Source of the DNA: Chloroflexaceae bacterium UBA1466
GTDB taxonomy: Bacteria; Chloroflexota; Chloroflexia; Chloroflexales; Chloroflexaceae
Assembly: GCA_002325605.1 (NCBI GenBank)
Contig: DCSM01000109.1
Location: forward strand, 16,121 to 34,961
DNA: 18,841 bases
Direction: 5' to 3'
The notes under the pieces were generated by a model. That model did not search any database. It was not told where the DNA came from and saw only the letters and a program-made list of their open reading frames with translations. Below are positions 7,014-15,084 of the stretch, piece after piece (positions within the stretch are counted from its first letter, which is position 1; the number at the start of each line of letters is the position of its first letter). A program made the translations under genes and the position numbers.

Positions 7014-7886
7014 TCAACGAACAAAGCCTAAATAGGCTAAAGCGATAATTCCACAAGGTAAAGCTCGCCACCAACAGAAGCGTAAAGCCTCTTGCAAGGT
7101 GAAAACAGGCCCAAAAGCTTTGTAGTGGGCTAAGAAAAAGCTCAGGCCGCTAAAAACAACCATTATCAAAACCAAATTGACAAGGGGAAACTGGGGAAAA
7201 GGTGGCAGCAGCGCAACTAAACTGGCAGCCAAAAGCGCAGATCTGTGCAAAGCATGGGCCGCTTGGGCAAGGTCAATAGTTTGGCTGTCTAAACCGTGGT
7301 TTGGGCCACCAAATGCAAGGCTCTCTTTAGCTCTAAAAGGCCCCCAGCCAATTGCGGCGGGAAAAGCTACGATAGCTGCCAAAATAGCCAAAATGTGAGC
7401 TAACAGAGGTGATTGGCCATTTGAACCGACAATTCGCCAATCTTGATGGAAAACCAAACTACTGCCTAAAGCTAACCAGAGCAAACTGCGCCCCACAACT
7501 CCCAGTTGCGCTTCGCGGCTGGAGGCTCGCGCCACCAAGGGCGAACCCGCGAACAAGCCGGGCAACAAGGCCAGCAAAAAAGCGCCTTCCAGCCCTGCCC
7601 ACGCTCCCAGCCACAAACTGCCGTTGGCTTCAGGTGGGCGCGCAGTGAGGAACGTGGGATGCAAAGGCCACGGTAAAAGGAGTAAGCCCCCACTTGCAAG
7701 GCAAATCGTCAAAAGCGTGATGCTGACTTCGGATTCGCGCCAAGCTTTTCTAAAAGACTTGCCAAGTGAGCGCGTGATGATTTGAGTTCCTGATAGCTTG
7801 GCTGCGAGGATGCTTAGTCCTAAAGTGAATAAAAAACCAGGGTAAACCAACAATGCTAATAGAGACTGAAGAAAAATAACTTTCAC
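7014..7886 (-). CDS. NuoH/HyfC-like membrane subunit of the hydrogenase-like complex
   Basis: The 290-residue protein has about eight membrane segments and resembles the NuoH/HycD/EchB family, which anchors the soluble [NiFe]/NuoD-NuoB module and forms the start of the proton channel. The most family-like part is the loop GLFAGSPLVARASSREAQLG at about 110-129, which corresponds to the SP-x-x-ARA/GALR type segment of the family. The start codon overlaps the stop of the small-subunit gene (ATGA), as is usual for subunits of one complex. It is somewhat short for the family, and many of the charged residues of NuoH are not easily seen. Family assignment rests on motif and context, so it is moderate. 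Confidence 0.7.
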   Translation of the reverse strand: MKVIFLQSLLALLVYPGFLFTLGLSILAAKLSGTQIITRSLGKSFRKAWRESEVSITLLTICLASGGLLLLPWPLHPTFLTARPPEANGSLWLGAWAGLEGAFLLALLPGLFAGSPLVARASSREAQLGVVGRSLLWLALGSSLVFHQDWRIVGSNGQSPLLAHILAILAAIVAFPAAIGWGPFRAKESLAFGGPNHGLDSQTIDLAQAAHALHRSALLAASLVALLPPFPQFPLVNLVLIMVVFSGLSFFLAHYKAFGPVFTLQEALRFCWWRALPCGIIALAYLGFVR

Positions 7887-8236
7887 TGCTTCAAAGCCTC
7901 CCGCACAGCCATTAAAATCGTTTCAGCACTTGGGGGACAACCTTCCAACTTCAAGTGAATAGGCACATCGGGCATTTTTTCTATGCCACCTTTACTAAAA
8001 GGTTGCCCATTATAGGCACAATCCCCAATCACCAGCAAGGGTGGTAATTGGTCTTTCTGAAGGATTTTTAGCAATTCAGACCGACAGCCCAGCGTAATCG
8101 GCCCTGTCAGGATAATGGCCGTCGCATCTTGCAGCGAGTTTGCCCAGGTTAAATGGCTACTTAACTCTACGGCCAACTCGATTTCGCGGTCACAACCTCC
8201 GCAAGAACCAGTATTAAGACGAAATAAGCGAATCAT
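7883..8236 (-). CDS. NuoB/MbhJ-like small subunit with intact proximal Fe-S cluster ligands
   Basis: This is the electron-transfer small subunit of the complex, related to NuoB and group 4 hydrogenase small subunits. The ATG at 8236 is preferred over an upstream TTG at 8281 because AAGG lies just before it and MIRLFRLNTGSCGGCD then starts the protein like its relatives. The product is 117 residues, short for the family. All four expected [4Fe-4S] ligands are visible: C12 and C15 (GSCGGCD), C73 (GDCAYNG) and C100 (EGCPPSA). TGPITLGC (44-51) adds an extra Cys. The stop overlaps the next start. It lies 5 bp after the NuoN-like stop if the longer frame is used, about 50 bp for the start chosen here. 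Confidence 0.85.
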   Translation of the reverse strand: MIRLFRLNTGSCGGCDREIELAVELSSHLTWANSLQDATAIILTGPITLGCRSELLKILQKDQLPPLLVIGDCAYNGQPFSKGGIEKMPDVPIHLKLEGCPPSAETILMAVREALKQ

Positions 8237-8286
8237 AAAACCTTGTTTTAGTGAATTTTCGTTTCCAAACGAAGCAAACAAGCAGA

Positions 8287-9759
8287 TTAGAGAGCTTGAA
8301 CAAAGGTCAAACTCTGAATAACGTCGCTAATCATGGCCAAGAGCGGTTGAGGATAAAGGCCAATCACCAAACATGCACCTAAAAGCAGTAAAGTTAAGAT
8401 GGCCGTGCTGGTTGGTTCGGCTTTAAGGTTGCGCTCGGCCAGCGATTCGGTAGGCGGAAGTAGCTCTTGAAAGACTAAAGCAGTTTGGCGCGTGCCTAAA
8501 AGGTCGTCATCCGTGGCTGAGGCCCCAAGCAACTTTTGTTGGCAAATCCGTGCCAGGCCCAAACCCGCCAGCGCCGTCGCCAACAAGAGCGGTAGAAATT
8601 CCAGCCAGCTACGTTGGGCCGCTTCTTGGTAAATTAGCATTTTACTGGCATAGCCGCTAAAGGGCGGCAACCCCAGCAAAGCCAACCCGCCACTAATGAA
8701 GCCCAAACCAGCTACGGGCCACCGTCGTAAAAGGTCGTGGCGCTCGATTCCTGGGGCACGACCATCGGGAAATTCTAACAACGCGAGGCTGACGAAAAGT
8801 AACATGATCGCTAAAGTCTGATTGAATAATTCAAACATTGCGCCCATTAGCCCAATTTCAGAAATGGAAACTAAGCCATAAAAGACCATTCCGCTATTGT
8901 AAATCAGTAAATAGGCTAAGGTGCGCCGGAGACTTGCTTGGCTAAGGGTCAGCAATCCTGCGCTGACGCTAGTTACAATACCACCAATTCGCAAGAGCGT
9001 CAATCCAAAAGGATTTTCAATTAGGATGGTCGGAAAGCGTTGCAAAGCAAGCACCAGCACGAAGAGACTCGTGATTTGAAAAATTGAGATCACGAGGGCC
9101 GTGACCATTGGAGAGCCATCTTCCACCAGGTCATTAAGCCAAGTCTGGAAAGGAATAAGCGCAAAGCGTAAAGCGAAACCTGTGGTAAGAAGAGCCAAAA
9201 TGAAGCGGGTTAAGGGAAATTGGCCCCTTGTTTCGCCAGGTTGATAAATGTCCATTAAAACAAAGCTAAGATAGATGAGCATCCCAGCAATGATCATTAA
9301 GATGAGATATTTGATCGCCGTGGCGATGACTCGTGTGCCAACCAATGCGCCAGCGCCAGTGGGCAAATCTACCATTGCTAAAACGGCGGTTAAGCTGGCC
9401 GAAAGAAGCAATAACAATTGAAGAAAGGGGTCTTGCAGCAGTAAAATGGTGCAATTAAGGGCCAGCATGAGCAAAGTTACAGGAATAAAGTTCTCGCCAT
9501 GAGGGAGATGCCACGAAACAATGAAGGCTAAAGCGCCAATGCTTAGAAAGAGAAAGATAAAAAGGCGATTTAAGGCATTCAGCGAGAGGATAATCCCCAA
9601 AATCCGCGTTAGGTCGTCGAGGGGAATTTGGGCTAAGAAAAAGGCCTGCGTAAAAATGGTTCCAACTGCTGCTACAATGATTAGCTCAGTATATTTACGC
9701 AAGACAAAACAGGTCGCGGCCATTGAAATGGGAAAAAGAATGAAAAGGAGATAGAGCAT
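8287..9759 (-). CDS. NuoN/NuoM-like antiporter-type membrane subunit
   Basis: The 490-residue protein has about 14 membrane segments and belongs to the proton-pumping NuoL/M/N and Mrp family. Recognisable stretches are TAIKYLILMIIAG (148-160; K150 fits the TM7 Lys), PFQTWLNDLVEDGSPMVTALV (203-223), SLRRTLAYLLIYNSG (276-290) and LALLGLPPFSGYASKM (359-374; K373 fits the TM12 Lys). The usual Glu of TM5 (typically GLELLSL) is not seen at LLSASLTAV. It retains the core lysines of a pump. It is 20 bp from the next upstream gene. No strong ribosome binding site precedes ATG 9759. Confidence 0.8.
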   Translation of the reverse strand: MLYLLFILFPISMAATCFVLRKYTELIIVAAVGTIFTQAFFLAQIPLDDLTRILGIILSLNALNRLFIFLFLSIGALAFIVSWHLPHGENFIPVTLLMLALNCTILLLQDPFLQLLLLLSASLTAVLAMVDLPTGAGALVGTRVIATAIKYLILMIIAGMLIYLSFVLMDIYQPGETRGQFPLTRFILALLTTGFALRFALIPFQTWLNDLVEDGSPMVTALVISIFQITSLFVLVLALQRFPTILIENPFGLTLLRIGGIVTSVSAGLLTLSQASLRRTLAYLLIYNSGMVFYGLVSISEIGLMGAMFELFNQTLAIMLLFVSLALLEFPDGRAPGIERHDLLRRWPVAGLGFISGGLALLGLPPFSGYASKMLIYQEAAQRSWLEFLPLLLATALAGLGLARICQQKLLGASATDDDLLGTRQTALVFQELLPPTESLAERNLKAEPTSTAILTLLLLGACLVIGLYPQPLLAMISDVIQSLTFVQAL

Positions 9760-9779
9760 AGCAGGTAATACGCTTTGCT

Positions 9780-10514
9780 TTAGGTTCTTTGGTTATACAA
9801 TTCGCTTAATTCGAGAGTTTTTAGGCGGTCATAAAGTAAGGCTGAAAGATAGGCCACGGCCAAAGCCAGCGAAAGCGTTAAGAAGCTCAAGAGAGCAAGG
9901 GCCATTACGCCAACTCCACTGGCATTTGGGGCATTGACCACAGCGGTGTAGAGCAAATCAATGCTACTAAGGCAGAGCAACAAGCCTAGCCCAACTTTGC
10001 GTAAATCGGCAGCCACCGCCAGGGTAAATAAGCCTGTCAAGCCGAGCCAATACCAGGCGAAATCTACGAGCGGCGAAGTAGCAACAGGATAAATACTTAC
10101 TAACGCAAAGGTTGCAAGAAGCGCCAAAAGTAAGGCCCAAAAGGGAATCGTGTAGTCGCTAAGGCGAAAGGGCCGACTGGCACGGAGGCGCTGGGCGGCC
10201 CGCGCCGCTCGCCGTAATTCGGCCAGGCCAAATTCGTCTAGTTCTTCTAAGCCAAAATCTTGCGAAAACATCAGGGCCGTAATCGTCAAAATCGCTGTAA
10301 CCGCAATGCCTGTCATCAACTTGACAGCGATAATCGTGCTATTTGTCCAGTAATCTAATGGTTGGTCAGCCGTAAAGAGTCTTTGGCCTAAGAAAACTGT
10401 GAGCGAAAGATAATTCAGCAGTAAGGCAGGAAAGGTAAAGCGCCAATCCTGCAAAAGCAAAATTGCTCCAGCACTCAAGGTAAGGCCAAGCAAAGGCCAA
10501 ATTGGATCGATCAT
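9780..10514 (-). CDS. HyfE/NuoK-like membrane subunit
   Basis: The 244-residue protein has about seven membrane segments. Its last third (from KVGLGLLLCLSSIDLLYTAV, about 176) lines up by eye with NuoK, including the final segment and basic tail. The N-terminal part resembles the extra half of HyfE (ADQP...STIIAVKLMTG). A soluble-looking Arg/Ala-rich loop (about 95-125) separates the halves. The two membrane Glu residues of NuoK (E36 and E72 in E. coli) appear replaced by non-acidic residues. It is 13 bp downstream of the NuoL/M-like gene; AGGA precedes ATG 10514. It is a subunit of the same membrane arm. Confidence 0.65.
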   Translation of the reverse strand: MIDPIWPLLGLTLSAGAILLLQDWRFTFPALLLNYLSLTVFLGQRLFTADQPLDYWTNSTIIAVKLMTGIAVTAILTITALMFSQDFGLEELDEFGLAELRRAARAAQRLRASRPFRLSDYTIPFWALLLALLATFALVSIYPVATSPLVDFAWYWLGLTGLFTLAVAADLRKVGLGLLLCLSSIDLLYTAVVNAPNASGVGVMALALLSFLTLSLALAVAYLSALLYDRLKTLELSELYNQRT

Positions 10515-10527
10515 CTGCGCTAAATTC

Positions 10528-12288
10528 CTATCCGCGAGCGATCAACAAAATAAGACTCACGCTGGCTAAGACGATTCCTGCCAGGTAAAATCGTTTTTCA
10601 AAGAGATTCATCCCCGTTTGGGCCCAAAGACTGAGCGTATTTAACATCTTCCAGCCAAAATGCAAGAGTTTTTTAGGATAACCCACCCAAGCCAAAGGCT
10701 CTAAACTCGCAGCCAGTGCAGTTGGGGGTAGCACAACCGCTTCCATATCTTCATCGGTCAGAGTGAATCTTGTCCAGTTTGGGCGGACAATGAACGCCCA
10801 AAGGAGCAAAATAAACCCGCCAAACGCTACGCCAATATTGCCCGCTTGGGCCAAAAACCCAACAGAAAGAGTTACGGGAGCGCCTTCAACTAATTGTAAC
10901 CAATCGCGCCACGCCAACTGCGGCCAAATCCCTAAAAGCAGAAGTGGAACAGTCGCTAAAAGAAAGACTGGGGCAAGCGAATGGCCATCAGAAATAGGAT
11001 TGGGCAATTCTTTCTTTTGATTCCAAGCGGTTTGGCCCCAAAAACGAGCTAAAGGATTGAGATACGCAAAAAAAGCTAGTAAACTAATGGCTAAAATTGG
11101 GGGTATAACCCACGGCGTTTGGGCTAAAGCGGCTTCAAACAGCCAGCGGTGGCCCCAAAAACCCCACATCGGCGGCAAACCTAAAACTGAAAGACTGGCC
11201 AAGGCCCAAAGCAAACCTGTGATTCGTAAGCGCGTTCCCGCTTCCACATGCGTCAGGTCGTCGCTGCCCGTAAGCCGTTCCAACGCCGCAACCGCCAACG
11301 CGCCCGCTATCGTGGTCAAGCCAAGATTGACTAACAAGGCTGGCACAGCGAGGCGGGCCCAAAAGCCTTCCAGCGCAATCGCTAGGATGACAAAGCCCGC
11401 TTGACCGCTGGCTTGCCACGCTACAAAGCGGCGCAGATGCGTCTCGCGCATAGCTCCCGCAACGCCAATCAGCAAGGTCAGCAGCCCCAGAAGCAGCAGA
11501 AAGGTTTGCCAGGACGGGGGAAGCGTATTGGTTGGGCTAACATCGCGCACAACCGTTACGAGTCGCGCAAAAGTGTCAAGGGCCAGAAGCGGCAAAATCA
11601 AGCCGTGAATAAGCCCGCCTAAAGCTGCTGGCGCAGCGATAGAATCTTCCAAAGCGCTCTGAAAGGGCCCACCGCCGACCAACATCAGACAAGCCAGAGT
11701 AACACAGATCGCCGCCAGCGCTCCCGGCATTTCGCCGTTATTCAGGGCAGGTTGCCCAAGCAGCAGGCCAGCCAGCAAAAGGAGACTGGCCTGCAAGCCC
11801 CAAATTACGCCTTGCGGCAAGGCTGTGCTGCGGTCTAAAGCGCCACTCGCTCGCACAGCACTGTAATTGAGCAAGACCGCCAGCGCCCAGGTAAAGGGCA
11901 ACAAAAGCCCATCACTTTGAAAAGCGATCTGCGTTGTTACCAAACTCAGCAAGGCCCAAGCAAAGAGTAAACTAAAACCCTTCACGGAGGGCGACAAAAC
12001 TAATGCAATCGCTAAGAGGGCTAAAGTTCCTCCGCAAAGGAGCGTTAGGGCAAGCCCATCAGCATCTGTTTGACCAGCGGCAAAGATGTTGAGCGTTTCA
12101 AGGCCTAACCAATTTACGGGTGGCAGATCAACGGTCAGTCCTTGCAAATGGCCCAAAACGAGCAGCAGCGCCGCGGCCAAAGTCGCACCTGCCGCCCCAA
12201 TACCCAATGTGCGCGTCGAGACAAACCGATTGAGGCCTAAACAAGCAGCAGCGGCTAAGAGCAACGGCAAAAGGGAAACAAAAGTCAC
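10528..12288 (-). CDS. NuoL/NuoM-like membrane subunit with altered pump residues
   Basis: The 586-residue protein has about 14-16 membrane segments and family landmarks such as GGGPFQSALEDSIAAPAALG (205-224), GLIHGLILPLLAL (225-237, the TM8 His), MRETHLRRFVAWQASGQAG (280-298) and LGLPPMWGFWGHRWLFEA (369-386). By eye the usual TM5 Glu (near FTWALAVLLN, 132-141), the TM7 Lys (near GVIWGLQASL, 160-169) and the TM12 Lys (now GHR, 379-381) are missing. It therefore looks structurally like a pump subunit but lacks charged pump residues. The start is GTG 12288, with AAAGGAA about 8 bases upstream. It follows the sensor gene by 42 bp and opens the membrane-arm gene block. Confidence 0.75.
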   Translation of the reverse strand: MTFVSLLPLLLAAAACLGLNRFVSTRTLGIGAAGATLAAALLLVLGHLQGLTVDLPPVNWLGLETLNIFAAGQTDADGLALTLLCGGTLALLAIALVLSPSVKGFSLLFAWALLSLVTTQIAFQSDGLLLPFTWALAVLLNYSAVRASGALDRSTALPQGVIWGLQASLLLLAGLLLGQPALNNGEMPGALAAICVTLACLMLVGGGPFQSALEDSIAAPAALGGLIHGLILPLLALDTFARLVTVVRDVSPTNTLPPSWQTFLLLLGLLTLLIGVAGAMRETHLRRFVAWQASGQAGFVILAIALEGFWARLAVPALLVNLGLTTIAGALAVAALERLTGSDDLTHVEAGTRLRITGLLWALASLSVLGLPPMWGFWGHRWLFEAALAQTPWVIPPILAISLLAFFAYLNPLARFWGQTAWNQKKELPNPISDGHSLAPVFLLATVPLLLLGIWPQLAWRDWLQLVEGAPVTLSVGFLAQAGNIGVAFGGFILLLWAFIVRPNWTRFTLTDEDMEAVVLPPTALAASLEPLAWVGYPKKLLHFGWKMLNTLSLWAQTGMNLFEKRFYLAGIVLASVSLILLIARG

Positions 12289-12330
12289 GAGTTTCGTTCC
12301 TTTAGCAATTGCAAAAATAAAGCTAAAAAG

Positions 12331-15036
12331 TTATTTGCGTTTCGTTGCATAGATAATCCCACTTTGGAGCGTACTTCGAGTAACAAGCGCCTTCAAATCA
12401 ACGCCTAGCCCGACCAAAGTCTGGGCTACATGTGGCTGAATCCCCGTTAAAACAACTTGCGAACCCAGCAATCTCACGGCCTGCGCGGCTAAAACAAGCG
12501 CATTAGCCACTTGAGCATCAATTACTGAAACGCCCGTAATGTCAATAATCGCAATTCGGGCTTGATGTTCGGCAACGCCCAGCAGGAGAACTTCCATCAC
12601 ACGCTCGGCGCGGCGCGAATCAACCATGCCCACTAATGGCATTACGACCACATGTTCACTGATTGGAATCAGGGGCGTAGAAAGTTCAGCCAGCGTGATC
12701 TCTTGGGCCCGGATAATTTCTTCTTGAATCAGCACTTGCCGGGCCCGCTCTTCGACGCGGTCTCGCTGAATCGCCATCCCAATGATGCTCGCTGCGGCAC
12801 TCAAAGCATCTACTTCGGCCTCAGCCCACAGCCGAGCGATTTTACAATCATCAAAGCCGATAAAACCCCACCAATTTTGTTGCACAAAAATCGGGACAAC
12901 AGCCAAGGAAAGAATATCTTGGCCCGCGAGAAGCTCTTGCTCTTTGAGCGGAAAAGAGGTTAAAGGGCCATGGATCGGTTCGTTTCGCCCTAAGATAGCT
13001 TGCCAACGACCAAAACCATCTTTTTGATAGGAAAGCCCTTGCAATTCTGGCGCATCAAGCATCACGCTAACGCCATCTCTTGTCCATTCAAATCGCTGAC
13101 TCATCAAGAGCGAACCATCAGCGGCTCCATGATTTTCAAAAATATAGGTGCGACTAACGTTAGTGGCGATTCCCAAATGCGCCAAAACGGTTTGGATGTT
13201 TTGTTGCCAATTGGTCTCTTCCAAAAAACGAGTTGCAGCGAAACTAACGGCTTCCAAAATGGCTTCGCGGCTGCGTAAAACCTCTTCGGCCTGCTTACGC
13301 TCTGAAAGATCGATAATCACGCCGAGCGAAGCTAAAACTTCATCATTCTCGTTGAATAAAGGATAGGAATGAAGCTGGGCCGGAAAAGCCTCACCTGATT
13401 TGCGCCTGTAGACCACTTCGCCCCTGAAACCAACCTTCCGTTGCCGCAAGAGCTTGCCCCGCTCTAAGACTTGGGCCTGATCGTTTGGGGGAACCAACAG
13501 CGCAAACGATTGGCCCAAGATTTCCTCGCGTTGATAGCCAAAAACAGATTCTGCGCCAGGGCTAAACTCTAAAATCGGTAAAGTTGGCAAATTTACATCA
13601 ATTGAAACAAAGGCAACCGCTGTAGCCGCCGTAAAGATCACTCGGAGATGCTCTTCGCGTTGCCGCAGCGCTTTTTCGCGCCGCAAGCGGATCAGGATAC
13701 TGCTCGCGTAAGTGGCAATCGTTTCAAGCGTGGCCCGCGTAGTGGGCGTGATCTCTTGCATCGCTCGGGAACCGATATTCAGGCAAGCCACTACTTGACC
13801 TTCACAAAGCACGGGGACAATTGCAAGGCTTTGGATGCCTTCTTTACTGCGAATATCAAGCTGTAGATCATTTTTCTCAAGAATGGTGTAAACTGGTTGC
13901 CCAGCCATAATGAGTTTGGTCTGCGGTGAATCGGCAGGATAATAGCTAGTTTTGGCAACAAATTCGGGCGACAAATCCTGGTTAATAACTAACTCAATTG
14001 CACCTGTTGTTTCATCTATGAGATAAATGCCTCCGCAGTCTAATTTGGCTACTGTAATTGCAGATTTCAAAATAAGATGCAAGGTTTCAGTAATATCAAG
14101 AGCCTTACCCAGGGCAATTCCAAGACTATGGAGATTTTGATTGGTCTCTTCTTCGATCTTTTGGTGGGTTATATCAAAAAAAGTAACGATTGCTGCATAA
14201 GGGTTAGCTTCAGTAGCCCGAAAGATCGGGCGCGTATTCATTGAAATCCAAATTTGCGTGTCATCAAGCGGCTTCCGAAACCCCATCCCAACTTCAAAGG
14301 AAGCTTTGCCTGTCCGCAAAGCTTTATGCAAAGGGTGTTCGGTGCTTGAAAAAGGTTGGCCATCCAAGTGAACCGCTTGCCAAGTGGCATCCAGCATCAC
14401 CCAGCGCAATATTTGGTCGGAGCGCAAGCCGAGAATCGTTTCGGCGCGGGAATTGCAAGCCAAAACTCGCCCTTCTTGCCCCAACATCACCAACCCTTCG
14501 GCCAAAGTATCCAGTAAGGCGCGGTAGCTTTCTTCGCGCTCCTCTATCGCCAGCTGCAATTCCTTCCGTTCCGCAACCCCTTGCACAGCCCATGAAGGTT
14601 TGGCTCCCTTTTCTGAAGCTTCTTGCTTTTGCCATTGAGCAGTAACATCGCGCTGTTGCACTAAAACGCCCTGCTCTTGGCCATAAGTATAGGGCTTGAT
14701 TTGCACTTCAAACCAACGGTGGAGCTGCACGGCATGGGCATATTTAAGCTGAAACTGGGGTTGCAAACCGCTCAAAACGGCCCGTAACCCCGCGGCCAGC
14801 GCGGGCAAATCGGCTCCATTGGGGGCAAATAAGAGTTCAAAACCTTTCAAATATTCTTGCCCAACCCAAAAGGGGAAGGGTTCAGAAACATTTTGACTCT
14901 CCTGTTGCCAAGTTGCATTGAGGTAGAGAATTTTGCCTGTGGCATCCAAGACCGCCAAGCTGTCGGGGAGGGCATCAAGCAAGCAGGCTGCATTTGCAAC
15001 TAGGGTTGTGAGGGATGTTGGTTTCAAGTCAAGCAT
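12331..15036 (-). CDS. PAS/GAF sensor protein with C-terminal RsbR-like STAS domain
   Basis: The 901-residue soluble protein is an input-rich signalling protein with no kinase, cyclase or DNA-binding output. Domains by eye are PAS (about 15-135), PAS (165-295), GAF (300-450, with SLAIVPVLCEGQVVACLNIG), PAS (462-582, ending in LGVIIDLSERKQAEE) and GAF (590-760, NWWGFIGFDD). A coiled linker follows (760-785), then STAS (788-900). The STAS domain resembles RsbR: VVMPLVGMVDSRRAERVMEVLL and AIIDITGVSVIDAQVANAL. Thr834 in DITG corresponds to the phosphorylated Thr of RsbR-type proteins, and Thr864 in VVLTGIQ is a further candidate. This implies a stressosome-like scaffold or a partner-switch, but no RsbS/RsbT-type gene is in the window. 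It lies between the large subunit (48 bp) and the membrane arm (42 bp) and is presumably co-transcribed with both. Confidence 0.88.
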   Translation of the reverse strand: MLDLKPTSLTTLVANAACLLDALPDSLAVLDATGKILYLNATWQQESQNVSEPFPFWVGQEYLKGFELLFAPNGADLPALAAGLRAVLSGLQPQFQLKYAHAVQLHRWFEVQIKPYTYGQEQGVLVQQRDVTAQWQKQEASEKGAKPSWAVQGVAERKELQLAIEEREESYRALLDTLAEGLVMLGQEGRVLACNSRAETILGLRSDQILRWVMLDATWQAVHLDGQPFSSTEHPLHKALRTGKASFEVGMGFRKPLDDTQIWISMNTRPIFRATEANPYAAIVTFFDITHQKIEEETNQNLHSLGIALGKALDITETLHLILKSAITVAKLDCGGIYLIDETTGAIELVINQDLSPEFVAKTSYYPADSPQTKLIMAGQPVYTILEKNDLQLDIRSKEGIQSLAIVPVLCEGQVVACLNIGSRAMQEITPTTRATLETIATYASSILIRLRREKALRQREEHLRVIFTAATAVAFVSIDVNLPTLPILEFSPGAESVFGYQREEILGQSFALLVPPNDQAQVLERGKLLRQRKVGFRGEVVYRRKSGEAFPAQLHSYPLFNENDEVLASLGVIIDLSERKQAEEVLRSREAILEAVSFAATRFLEETNWQQNIQTVLAHLGIATNVSRTYIFENHGAADGSLLMSQRFEWTRDGVSVMLDAPELQGLSYQKDGFGRWQAILGRNEPIHGPLTSFPLKEQELLAGQDILSLAVVPIFVQQNWWGFIGFDDCKIARLWAEAEVDALSAAASIIGMAIQRDRVEERARQVLIQEEIIRAQEITLAELSTPLIPISEHVVVMPLVGMVDSRRAERVMEVLLLGVAEHQARIAIIDITGVSVIDAQVANALVLAAQAVRLLGSQVVLTGIQPHVAQTLVGLGVDLKALVTRSTLQSGIIYATKRK

Positions 15037-15084
15037 TTTGAGGTGGATCTTGTAACAGGCAAAGTATTCTACGCAGCAGCGTTT

